DNA of 8,051 nucleotides from Planctomycetaceae bacterium. Lineage in GTDB: Bacteria; Planctomycetota; Planctomycetia; Planctomycetales; Planctomycetaceae. Shown here piece after piece: positions 1 through 6,672 of the stretch; within the stretch, counting starts at the first letter, position 1; each line of letters starts with the position of its first letter. The stretch is taken from contig JALWSL010000146.1 of assembly GCA_027080405.1 (NCBI GenBank), forward strand, positions 1 to 8,051. Reading direction: 5' to 3'. Below the pieces are notes generated by a model. It saw only the letters and a program-made list of their open reading frames with translations. It ran no database searches and was not told where the DNA came from. Position numbers and translations under genes: made by a program.

Positions 1-1128
1 AGGCAGAGAGCGGGCACGGAGGCGCAGGAAGAGCGGAAGCGGGCTCGACGGACACTGGCGTTGGAAACGGGCTCTCTCAGGAGGGGAGAAGCAGGACAGG
101 TACAGGCAGAAAAGAATGTCGAGCAGGCGGCCAATCATCTGAAAAAAATGGAAGCCGATCTGGCTGCCATCAAGGCGGAACTGGCGAAAAACAGCCTCAA
201 GGCAGTGGGAGCCCGGTTTGTCGATGCGATGCGGTTACAGGTGCTCACTCAGGCGGGATCGCTCGAGGATTGGAATTTGGAGACCGGGCGGCCATTGGAA
301 ACGGAACCGTTGCCCGGTGTCGCCGGGGCGACTCATTTTCTCTCCCTGTCCGGAAATCGTGTTTGCGTTATCACGGGCTCGATCATGGCGAAGCTGTTTG
401 ACCTGGCGGTTTCATGGAAGTTGCGTTCACGTCTCGGGCCGGCTGATGGAAAACTGGCGGTGACAGAGAGTCAGTTCGCCAATCGGGTTACATCGCTGGC
501 ATTTTCTCCCGATGGGAAATTGCTTGCCACCGGCGGAGGAGATCCTTCAAGGGATGGGGAATTGATGTTGTGGGACTGGAAAGGGGCCAAACTGGTTGGC
601 AAAATCCCTCAGGCTCACAGTGATGTCATTTTGAGTATCAAGTTTTCGCGTGATGGCAAGAAACTGCTGACCGGATCGGCCGACAAGTTTGTCAAAATAT
701 TCGATGTCGCTACCCGGAAACCTGTTCGTTCTTTTGAGGGACACACCGAACATGTGCTCGGAGTTGCCTGGAGTGCTGACGGTTTGAGTATTGCTTCAGC
801 CAGTGCGGACAAGACCATCAAAATATGGGATACACAGACCGGCGCCCAAAAGAGAACGATCGGCGGGTTCGGAAAACAGGTGACCGACCTGGAGTATATC
901 GGGACAAGCGACAACCTGGCCAGCAGTTGCGGCGACAAGCTGGTTCGGCTCTATCAGGCAGGGAACGGCCGCAATTACCGCAATTTCAGCGGGGCGGAAA
1001 ATTATCTCTACAGTCTCGCCGTTACCAATGGGGAAGAACTGGTCATTGGAGCCGGACAAAGTGGCGTGATACGCATTTGGGACGGGAAAAATGGCAAGCT
1101 CCGTTACGCCATCAAACCGGGCGAGTGA
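1..1128 (+). CDS. WD40 beta-propeller protein with N-terminal coiled coil (5' end outside window)
   Basis: The frame is open from the first base to the TGA at 1126-1128, giving 375 visible residues, so the true start lies upstream; a TTG at 61 is only an internal codon. Residues 1-70 are rich in Glu, Lys, Arg, Ala and Gln with heptad-like leucines and look like a charged coiled coil. Residues from about 71 to the end read as seven WD40-type units, enough for one closed propeller. The clearest blades are near residues 161-205, 206-247, 248-289 and 333-373, with SPDG/SADG turns and WD/FD endings (LMLWDW, VKIFDV, IKIWDT, IRIWDG); the first two and the sixth are degenerate. WD40 propellers are scaffolds for protein contacts; no catalytic motif is visible. 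In planctomycetes, similar coiled-coil/WD40 proteins often carry an N-terminal cytochrome-c-like domain; whether this one does cannot be seen. The fold is firm, the role unknown. Confidence 0.9.
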   Translation, partial: RQRAGTEAQEERKRARRTLALETGSLRRGEAGQVQAEKNVEQAANHLKKMEADLAAIKAELAKNSLKAVGARFVDAMRLQVLTQAGSLEDWNLETGRPLETEPLPGVAGATHFLSLSGNRVCVITGSIMAKLFDLAVSWKLRSRLGPADGKLAVTESQFANRVTSLAFSPDGKLLATGGGDPSRDGELMLWDWKGAKLVGKIPQAHSDVILSIKFSRDGKKLLTGSADKFVKIFDVATRKPVRSFEGHTEHVLGVAWSADGLSIASASADKTIKIWDTQTGAQKRTIGGFGKQVTDLEYIGTSDNLASSCGDKLVRLYQAGNGRNYRNFSGAENYLYSLAVTNGEELVIGAGQSGVIRIWDGKNGKLRYAIKPGE

Positions 1129-1181
1129 ATCCCTGTTTTGCTTCGTTCTTTTATGCGTTCTTTCTCAGGTAGAAGATTTCC

Positions 1182-1228
1182 GACAGGAGACAGGATGTGA
1201 CAGAATGTTTCTGACAGAAGCGTTCTGT
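1182..1228. repeat. GACAGRA repeat cluster with two tandem palindromes
   Basis: GACAGGA occurs at 1182-1188 and again immediately at 1189-1195; GACAGAA occurs at 1199-1205 and 1213-1219. The last two lie in a tandem pair of 14-base units, ACAGAATGTTTCTG (1200-1213) and ACAGAAGCGTTCTG (1214-1227), each an inverted repeat CAGAA-N3-TTCTG. The outer arms ACAGAA (1200-1205) and TTCTGT (1223-1228) also pair. The cluster is 50-100 bases after the WD40 stop and ends about 47 bases before a terminator hairpin. It could be a dimeric operator pair or fold as RNA in the 3' UTR. No binding protein can be named. Confidence 0.6.
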
Positions 1229-1274
1229 TTTACGTCGGGTTTGGCATCTGTGATTTTGCGTATGTGAGAAGTAT

Positions 1275-1322
1275 CGAAAAAAGCATGAAAAGCCTGCTGA
1301 CCAGACCTCTCATGCTTTTTCG
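1275..1322. terminator. Probable bidirectional rho-independent terminator
   Basis: AAAAAGCATGA (1278-1288) and TCATGCTTTTT (1310-1320) are perfect 11-base inverted arms around a 21-base loop. Pairing extends to CG at 1275-1276 and 1321-1322 with one bulged A. The arms are A-rich on the left and T-rich on the right, so an RNA from either strand would end in a hairpin followed by U residues, with part of the U run shared with the stem. It lies 147 bases after the WD40 stop and would close that transcript. The long loop makes it weaker than a textbook terminator. Confidence 0.7.
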
Positions 1323-2041
1323 TACAAATTCAAGTTACTTTCAAATCGCTGCAAACTCCGTTTGGCTCCTCTTGAATCCTGATGTTTTCAATCAGAGAAC
1401 CGGAGATCGTGAACCGCGGTAACCTCGTGCTTGAGCCGTTTCTGCACGCAGCAGGTGATGCGTTGCGCCTTTGCGAATTTCTTCAGCGAAAACTCACGAA
1501 AAACGTTCGGCATCGACATCAAGACAATGCTCAAATCGTATTGCCAAGGTTTGAAGCTAGGAAAGCCAACTGAGTGTCCAGGCGGAAAAGCTGGCGAACC
1601 CGCTGACCAAAAACATCGGCAAATACTGTCTGGCCGATCGCTGTCTGTTGAGAGTCATTGAAGCAGCCTTGAGTCGAAGTTCGTGATTCAAGGCTTCCAG
1701 AAATTGGAGTTGAATTGAAGCACTCGTGTCGCAATGCATGATATTCGCTCCTGAAACAGTTGCAGGCGGTGGAGAAATTGACAATCGATGTCTGCCGCCG
1801 GGACTGTCTTAAAATGAGGAATACGAAAGGTAGACATTATTGTGAAAGTGGAAGGATCGATGGAGCCAGATCATAAATTTCTTCGGCCAATAGTTCGGGC
1901 AAGAAATCAGTTTGATAAACCTGCTTTCCGCCCGGTGGTTGACCTGATATATTTTACGCGTCCTTTTCGGGATCGATTCCATGCCACCTCGGAGAATGTC
2001 TTCTTTCGATAATTGGGGGTGAAGGCGTTGCCGCCTGTTTG

Positions 2042-2071
2042 GAGGTATCGGCAGGACAGGGGGAATACCTC
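2042..2071 (+). repeat. Inverted repeat / possible RNA hairpin
   Basis: GAGGTAT (2042-2048) and ATACCTC (2065-2071) are perfect 7-base inverted arms with a 16-base purine-rich loop. No U-tract follows, so it is not a standard terminator. It could be an operator or a structural RNA element upstream of the lipoprotein gene; it could also be chance. Confidence 0.35.
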
Positions 2072-2159
2072 TATTGAGGGGGAACAATAAGCCGGGGCTT
2101 TTACGGGATATGGCTCAGAAGGGATTGTTGTACGGGTTGGACGTATTGGGACTTTTTTT

Positions 2160-2189
2160 CCAATGCGATAATTTTTGCCAGTGCGATAA
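2160..2189. repeat. 12-base direct repeat, CCARTGCGATAA x2
   Basis: CCAATGCGATAA (2160-2171) and CCAGTGCGATAA (2178-2189) differ at one base and start 18 bases apart, just after a run of seven T. Close direct repeats of this kind can be tandem binding sites for a regulator. The site is about 170 bases upstream of the lipoprotein start. The copies are also in phase with each other inside a 27-codon ORF (2110-2193), so a coding explanation cannot be excluded. Confidence 0.45.
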
Positions 2190-2361
2190 ATGATAGCCGA
2201 TCTGACAACGGTACCGCCTGTCTTCCCGACGGAAAACGCCCTTCCCGACCGATAAGCGTTCCCGAAGTGCTGGATAAATATCTCATGACCATATTAGAAT
2301 GTCTTTGACGGCTATTTGCCTGTTTGCCTTGGTTTTTCTCCTGTTTTGATGGGGTGTATGT

Positions 2362-4386
2362 GTGATCGATACCGTTCTGTTAAACCGTTGTTCTGTGAGA
2401 GTTCTGCTGTTGTCCGTCTCTTTCCTGATTCTTTTTGCAGGGGGGTGTGGCAACAATTCTTCCAATAATGATTCTTCCAATAATAACGAATCGGCTGATA
2501 CCGATCTCGATTTGTCTTCACTGACACAACAAGCGCAGACTGATGAAAACAGGGAGGAATCTCCCTGGGTCGGGCGATGGGAATTGATGCTGTGTAATCA
2601 AACAAGGCAGACTCCCCTGGCGTTGCTTCAGATAGAAAATCGGGCCGGTCAGTTGCAGGTCAGAATGTTGGACAAACCGCCGATCCCCGAGTTGGAGAAG
2701 TTGGACCTGGCGGGTGTCTACTTCCGGAAGGAGGGAATTCTGGTTGCCTTTCAGGCGGGAGAAAACAAATTCAGTTTTGAGGGAACGATCCATGGCGATG
2801 TTGTTTTGGGGTCAATTTTTTCAGATAGAGAGGTTTCTCCTTCACCTGCTCGCATGTTGAAGACATCCGTTTTGAACATGCAGGGGGTTGACTTCCAGCA
2901 GGTTATCGAGGGAACAAAACAGTACGAAGCGGCTCTCGCCTCGACTGATGCAGTCGCCTCGCTGAATCGGTTTATTGACGAGCATCCTGATAACCCGCTG
3001 ATCTTCCTCGCCATCGAGAAGATACTTGACCGGGCGATCGCAGAAAAAGCACCGGCGAAGCAGGTCTCGGAAATTGCGGAAAGGATGAAAAAGCTGGCTT
3101 CACGGTGGGGAGCGAATCTGACGGCAAGAATAGATATCGATATCGTCGAGAAAACTGTCGGAAAGCCTTCCTATCGTGAAATTACGCTTGGGTATTTTGG
3201 TGAGTTGAAAAAAATGGTCGGGCAGACGCCCACCGATATGGTGAAGAAACTGCTTCATGAATTTCAGGCAAGAGTCGATCTGGCCGATGCGGATGAATCG
3301 AAGCAGAAGGCCGGTGAAGCGGCCATTCGGGAGATTCTCAAGGAAAATCCTTTCTATTTGAAATTGGATATTACCCTGGCCGAGTATTATGAAAAGAAGG
3401 GAGAACCTGAAAAGGCATTGAAAATTTACAGTCGGTTGGCCGCTTTGCCCGGTGTCGCCTCGGCGGCGCGAAGTGTGAGGACATCGAGCGGAGAACCGGC
3501 GGATGTTGTTAAAAAGGCCCGAACTTTATGGGGAGGGAAAGAGGCTGATTTCGAAGCGTATCTGGATGAGGTCTATCAAAAGGAGATTTACTTTTTCATC
3601 GGGAAACAGAAGCCCGAAATCGAATTGCGACAGGGGCGTCGCGTTACGTTTGTTGAACTGTTTACCGGCTCGGCCTGTCAGCCTTGTGTCGCGGCTGATA
3701 TTGCATTGGGAGGCGTTGAGAAAATGCTCCCCGTTCCTGATTTTATTGCGGTTCGCTATCATCAGCATATACCCGGCCCCGATCCGTTGACCGTTTCTCC
3801 GGGGGAAGCCCGTTTCAGCTATTACAGTGGTCGGGGAACCCCTTTGATGGCGATCAACGGGCATCCCACAGGAGGAGAACTGGGGGGACTTCTCTTTAGT
3901 GCACAGTCCCATTATGAGGGGCTTTATTCGCGCATCAACAATCTGATTTCCCAGATATCTCTTGTCAGTATCGATTTGCAGGCGAGTCTGGAAAAAGAGA
4001 CCCTCACCATCCACGCGAAGGCGCAGGGCATCCCTCCATTACGCCGGGCATCCCGATTGAGACTTCTGATCGTCGATCCTCAAATCCATTATGTCGCCAG
4101 GAATGGTATCCGGTTTCACGAAATGGTTGTTCGAGATATGCCCGGAGGACATGAGGGCGTGCCGGTTTCTGGAGGCAAGGCAGAATTGAACGTGGTACGC
4201 TCGCTCCCGAAACTTCAGGCCGAAATCATCAAGGGATTGCGGTCGCTGGAAGAAAACCGGGGGATGAAATTCGATTTTCTTCCTCCCGAATTGAAGCGGC
4301 TTCATGTGATTGCCTTTGTGCAGGATGATGCAAGTCACGAGGTATTACAGTCCGCGATATCGCCGCTGTTGACCGTTTCTCCCTGA
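2362..4386 (+). CDS. Lipoprotein with C-terminal Omp28/DUF1223-like thioredoxin module
   Basis: 674 residues from GTG. An in-frame TGA at 2347 and the SD-like GGGGTG (2351-2356) five bases upstream support this start. Residues 1-28 form a lipoprotein signal peptide: Arg9 and Arg13, a Leu/Val/Phe core, and FAGG before Cys29, the likely lipidated residue. Residues 30-65 are an Asn/Ser/Asp linker. Residues 66-170 look like a beta-rich domain starting SPWVGRWEL. Residues 180-400 are helical, with a TPR-like pair near 329-366. At 430-500 comes a thioredoxin-like fold: ELFTGSACQPC with Cys439 and Cys442, and RGTP with a candidate cis-proline Pro494. The tail (about 520-674) is beta-rich with an IAFVQDD motif like the end of Omp28-type proteins. 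The CxxC suggests a thiol-disulfide role at the cell envelope, but substrate and partner are unknown. It is flanked by long gaps and a terminator, so probably monocistronic. Confidence 0.85.
   Translation: MIDTVLLNRCSVRVLLLSVSFLILFAGGCGNNSSNNDSSNNNESADTDLDLSSLTQQAQTDENREESPWVGRWELMLCNQTRQTPLALLQIENRAGQLQVRMLDKPPIPELEKLDLAGVYFRKEGILVAFQAGENKFSFEGTIHGDVVLGSIFSDREVSPSPARMLKTSVLNMQGVDFQQVIEGTKQYEAALASTDAVASLNRFIDEHPDNPLIFLAIEKILDRAIAEKAPAKQVSEIAERMKKLASRWGANLTARIDIDIVEKTVGKPSYREITLGYFGELKKMVGQTPTDMVKKLLHEFQARVDLADADESKQKAGEAAIREILKENPFYLKLDITLAEYYEKKGEPEKALKIYSRLAALPGVASAARSVRTSSGEPADVVKKARTLWGGKEADFEAYLDEVYQKEIYFFIGKQKPEIELRQGRRVTFVELFTGSACQPCVAADIALGGVEKMLPVPDFIAVRYHQHIPGPDPLTVSPGEARFSYYSGRGTPLMAINGHPTGGELGGLLFSAQSHYEGLYSRINNLISQISLVSIDLQASLEKETLTIHAKAQGIPPLRRASRLRLLIVDPQIHYVARNGIRFHEMVVRDMPGGHEGVPVSGGKAELNVVRSLPKLQAEIIKGLRSLEENRGMKFDFLPPELKRLHVIAFVQDDASHEVLQSAISPLLTVSP
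2456..2484 (+). repeat. 15-base tandem duplication in the lipoprotein linker
   Basis: The 14-mer ATTCTTCCAATAAT occurs at 2456-2469 and 2471-2484, a period of 15 bases that keeps the frame. It encodes the SSNN units of the Asn/Ser-rich linker just after the lipidated cysteine. It looks like replication slippage in a segment under little constraint, lengthening the tether between membrane and folded domains. Confidence 0.7.
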
Positions 4387-4403
4387 TCAAAAACAGATCA
4401 ATC

Positions 4404-4440
4404 GGTACCACTGCATCGGGTATTGCGGTGGAACCTTTCT
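4404..4440 (+). terminator. Likely rho-independent terminator after the lipoprotein gene
   Basis: GGTACCACTGC (4404-4414) pairs with GCGGTGGAACC (4425-4435) over 11 positions with one A-A mismatch and one G-U pair, around a 10-base loop, and is followed by TTTCT. It begins 18 bases after the TGA. A small inverted repeat, TGATC/GATCA (4384-4400), sits just before it and includes the stop codon. The U-tract is short, so termination may be partial. Confidence 0.55.
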
Positions 4441-4757
4441 CAGATATTTTGTCAAGTTCTGTTTGGTGAAATAGACGTCTTTGCAGAACATTGTGGAAAC
4501 TTGCGATTCTGCCTCAATAGCTGTTTACGAATTGTGCCATCGTTTGCATACTACCTGTCTGATCTGATTCCGGAGGGAACCGGTTTCGTTTCAAAAGACA
4601 GCAACCAGGCTGTTGTGGAAACGGGCCGCCCATGGCGGGATCTGGATCGGATATCGAAGTCCTCAAGGACTGCCTGACAGGTTTTCTTCCCAGGCGAACA
4701 TTGCGTTCCGGGAGGTTCCTGTTTGTTGTTTGTCCCGATGTGAAAATAATTTTGGAC
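4441..4757. other. Intergenic region before the isomerase-like gene
   Basis: No gene is supported here. Short + strand frames exist but lack starts with ribosome binding sites and show no family features. Visible small structures are CCGCC-CAT-GGCGG (4626-4638), AGTCC-TCAA-GGACT (4658-4671) followed eleven bases later by a T-rich stretch, the palindrome AACCGGTT (4578-4585) and one CCTGTT copy (4718-4723). The promoter and 5' leader of the isomerase-EIIA pair should lie here, but I see no convincing -35/-10 boxes. Confidence 0.5.
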
Positions 4758-4766
4758 GAGGAGAGG
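4758..4766 (+). promoter_or_regulatory. Strong ribosome binding site fixing a GTG start
   Basis: GAGGAGAGG lies four bases before the GTG at 4771, with its AGGAG core at a spacing of seven. It is the best Shine-Dalgarno sequence in the window and decides the start of the isomerase-like protein, including its unusual polar N-terminal extension. Confidence 0.8.
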
Positions 4767-4770
4767 CTCC

Positions 4771-5694
4771 GTGCCTGATCATCTTGATGTGGGTGAGTAT
4801 TCGTCGAATGAAAACTGTGTTCAGCAAAAATCCGACCGGGCGGAAGAGGCGGCATCTCCAGCCGGACATCAAAGTCTGCTCAGCAGGTTGTCATTGAGTC
4901 AGATGACAACACGGCGATGGTCGATGGAGCAGGATGTCCAGGCAGCCTGCGAGTTGGGAGTCGATCATATCGGGTTGTGGCGATTGAAGTACGAAGAGTA
5001 CGGAGAGGCGGAAACCGCCGAGCTGCTTGAAAAACACCGGCTGAATGTTTCGAGTCTGTCGTGGGTGGGCGGTTTTACTTCTCATCATGGATACCTGATT
5101 GATGATTGTGTGCGCGAAGCGGTGCAGGTCATCAGATATGCCAGTTGGTTGGGGGCCAGGACAGTCGTGGTTGCGACCGGCGAGCAGGGTAGGCATATTC
5201 TCTCGCATGCGCAGCGGCTTGTGGTTGATTCCCTTTCGTTACTGGGCGAATATGCCCAGGAGTACGATGTTCAACTGGCGGTGATGCCCATGAGCCCGGC
5301 AACCGCACACGGATGGACCTTTCTTCATTCTGTGCGCAAAGCCTACGATTTGATCTCCAAATGCAACAACCCGAACGTGGGGCTCTGTTTGCATTCCTAT
5401 CATCTGTTGCAGGACAGTAAATGGAAGCAGATTTTGCCTCAGGTTTCCGATGCGATCAAACTGGTTAAACTCTGTGACGGAACTTCTCCCAAACGTCCAC
5501 GCAAACAATGTTTGCCCGGTACAGGTAAAATGGATCTGACAGCCCTGTTCCATTCGTTGGAATCGCTTGATTACCGGGGACTGTACGAAATCGATACCTG
5601 GTGCGAAAAAACCTGGAAATCGGAAAAAATCGAGATACTTCAATCCAGCCTGAGTTGGATGAAAAAGAATTTTCCCGTCCCTGCGACAACCTGA
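4771..5694 (+). CDS. Sugar phosphate isomerase/epimerase-family TIM barrel with altered metal ligands
   Basis: 307 residues from GTG, fixed by the GAGGAGAGG site. Residues 1-38 are a polar, probably disordered extension. From residue 39 (RLSLSQMTTRRWSM) the protein follows the AP-endonuclease-2/xylose-isomerase-like barrel family, including GVDHIGLWR, VSSLSWVGGF and a late LPGTGKMDL segment. Enzymes of this family usually bind a divalent metal through Glu, Asp, His or Gln, and Glu. Placed against the family pattern LALEPLHP, VVVDTYH, YQVCD and EVE, recalled from memory, the matching residues here are Met172 (LAVMPMSP), His208 (LCLHSYH), Lys233 (LVKLCD) and Asp275 (YEID). The fold seems intact but the usual metal site is not, so it may be a sugar-binding pseudoenzyme or use other chemistry. 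The HTH-EIIA gene follows 26 bases on, probably in one operon. Substrate unknown. Confidence 0.85.
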   Translation: MPDHLDVGEYSSNENCVQQKSDRAEEAASPAGHQSLLSRLSLSQMTTRRWSMEQDVQAACELGVDHIGLWRLKYEEYGEAETAELLEKHRLNVSSLSWVGGFTSHHGYLIDDCVREAVQVIRYASWLGARTVVVATGEQGRHILSHAQRLVVDSLSLLGEYAQEYDVQLAVMPMSPATAHGWTFLHSVRKAYDLISKCNNPNVGLCLHSYHLLQDSKWKQILPQVSDAIKLVKLCDGTSPKRPRKQCLPGTGKMDLTALFHSLESLDYRGLYEIDTWCEKTWKSEKIEILQSSLSWMKKNFPVPATT

Positions 5695-5720
5695 ATTGGA
5701 TCAACTCGCCCGTTTCGACC

Positions 5721-6425
5721 ATGACCTCCCCCACCTGGATGACGATTGAAGAATTGGCCCGGCAACTGGGGCGGGATGTGCGCGTTGTTGAAAAGATGGT
5801 CTCGAAGGGGATGATTCCCGGGCGAAACGTAAACGGTCGTTGGGAGTTTCAGTCTGCGGAAATTCGTGAGTGGATTGAAAGCAATTATTCGAAATACACC
5901 GAAGGTGAACTCGCTGCACTGGAAAAATCCCAGCAGTCGGAACATTTGGATGAGAGCTGTCCGGTCAGCACGTTACTGACTCCGGAGACGATTGAAATTC
6001 CTCTGCAGGCGCGCACGAAACGTTCTGTCATGGAGCGTCTGGTCGAAGTGGCAGGTCGAACCTGGCACGTCTGGTCGCCGGAAGTTGTGTTGAAGGCGGT
6101 TCTCGAACGTGAAGAGTTACTCTCAACCGCATTTGATGAAGGGGTCGCGATACCGCATCCGCGACGACCGCTTCCAAACGAATTGGGGGAATCGGTGATG
6201 GCCCTTGGAGTGACGCCTCGCGGCATTCCATTTGGTGGTGGGCGTCAACTGACAGACGTCTTCTTTCTCGTCTTGTGCAGAGATTCCAGTACGCATTTGC
6301 AAATACTGGCCCGCTTGGGGCGATTGATCCGCACGGGCGAATTTCTCGACCATCTTCGAGAATCGCAATCGCCAGAACAGGCCTGGCAATTTATTCGCCA
6401 GACCGAGCAGTCGCTGCCTCAATAA
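5721..6425 (+). CDS. HTH (excisionase-type) - PTS EIIA fusion protein
   Basis: 234 residues from ATG at 5721, 26 bases after the isomerase-like stop. The frame stays open upstream to 5601, but that would overlap the previous gene. No clear Shine-Dalgarno precedes 5721 or the alternative ATG at 5739, so translation may be coupled. Residues 7-55 form a winged-helix/excisionase-type DNA-binding domain (MTIEELARQLGRD, then VNGRWEF and EIREWI). A charged linker covers about 56-80. Residues 81-230 match the fructose/PtsN class of EIIA: GVAIPHP holds the phospho-acceptor His146, and STHLQILARLGRLI holds the second conserved His192. No EIIB or EIIC follows, so a sensor or regulator role, perhaps gene control set by phosphorylation, is more likely than transport. 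The residue after His146 is Pro instead of the usual Gly. Confidence 0.85.
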   Translation: MTSPTWMTIEELARQLGRDVRVVEKMVSKGMIPGRNVNGRWEFQSAEIREWIESNYSKYTEGELAALEKSQQSEHLDESCPVSTLLTPETIEIPLQARTKRSVMERLVEVAGRTWHVWSPEVVLKAVLEREELLSTAFDEGVAIPHPRRPLPNELGESVMALGVTPRGIPFGGGRQLTDVFFLVLCRDSSTHLQILARLGRLIRTGEFLDHLRESQSPEQAWQFIRQTEQSLPQ

Positions 6426-6672
6426 CGTGTTCTTTTCGAGGTATTTCTCCTGTGGAAACGACTTTTTTCCGCAGACATCCCCGAGTTGCTTCACCAGTGA
6501 AAGAACATTCTGTAGGATGAAAAAACCGGGTATGTCGGTGGGGTGAGCCTTTGGCAGCTATCGGCCTGTTTTCCCCTGTCAGCCTGTTTTTACCTGTTGT
6601 TGTAATCCTGTTGTTGTCTAGCGGCTCTGCTTCAGGCATTCGGCGTGTTGTTGCATCAAATAGGGGAAGTGG
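6426..6672. other. Intergenic region upstream of ilvD
   Basis: No gene is supported. An imperfect hairpin TGTGGAAA/TTTTCCGCA lies near 6451-6475, but its T-run is inside the stem, so it is not a standard terminator for the EIIA gene. The clearest pattern is a CCTGTY cluster at 6565-6612. The ilvD promoter is probably here but cannot be placed. Confidence 0.45.
6565..6612 (+). repeat. Cluster of five CCTGTY hexamers
   Basis: CCTGTT occurs at 6565, 6583, 6593 and 6607, and CCTGTC at 6575, giving steps of 10, 8, 10 and 14 bases, near one helical turn. The strand is strongly pyrimidine- and T-rich, so part of the pattern may be composition. Position, about 150-195 bases upstream of ilvD, would suit a regulator array. 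Pairs or single copies also precede the lipoprotein gene (2319, 2340) and the isomerase-like gene (4718). Confidence 0.35.

Larger units (their letters stand above)
1323..2361. other. Long intergenic stretch with no recognisable gene
   Basis: About 1.04 kb separate the terminator from the lipoprotein start. Reading frames on both strands are short (under about 95 codons), lack good ribosome binding sites and resemble no protein family I know. I translated both strands looking for transposase remnants, toxin-antitoxin pairs and tRNAs and saw none that convince. Visible structure is limited to the 8-base palindromes ACCGCGGT (1413-1420) and CGGTACCG (2209-2216), a 7-base hairpin at 2042-2071, a direct repeat at 2160-2189, three TTCCCGA copies (2223, 2242, 2259) and two CCTGTT copies (2319, 2340) just before the next gene. 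The promoter of the lipoprotein gene is probably here, but I cannot place it. Confidence 0.6.

Noticed and set aside
61..1128. TTG at 61 as the start of the WD40 gene
   Set aside because: The frame is open to base 1 with the same coiled-coil character, and no ribosome binding site precedes the TTG.
1382..1784. Short overlapping frames on both strands (about 1382-1661 on +, 1531-1784 on -) as a possible decayed gene
   Set aside because: No family resemblance, no ribosome binding sites, and no frame stands out over the others.
1809..2087. 92-codon minus-strand frame
   Set aside because: Composition rich in Arg, Pro and Ser without domain features, no ribosome binding site, and no neighbour on that strand.
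5601..5720. Upstream start of the EIIA protein at 5601
   Set aside because: It would add 40 residues overlapping the end of the isomerase-like gene and lying outside the HTH domain; ATG 5721 begins just before the domain.
4492..6459. TGTGGAAAC at 4492, 4614 and 6451, all intergenic
   Set aside because: A 9-base word seen three times in 8 kb is expected about once by chance among all words; the spacing is irregular.
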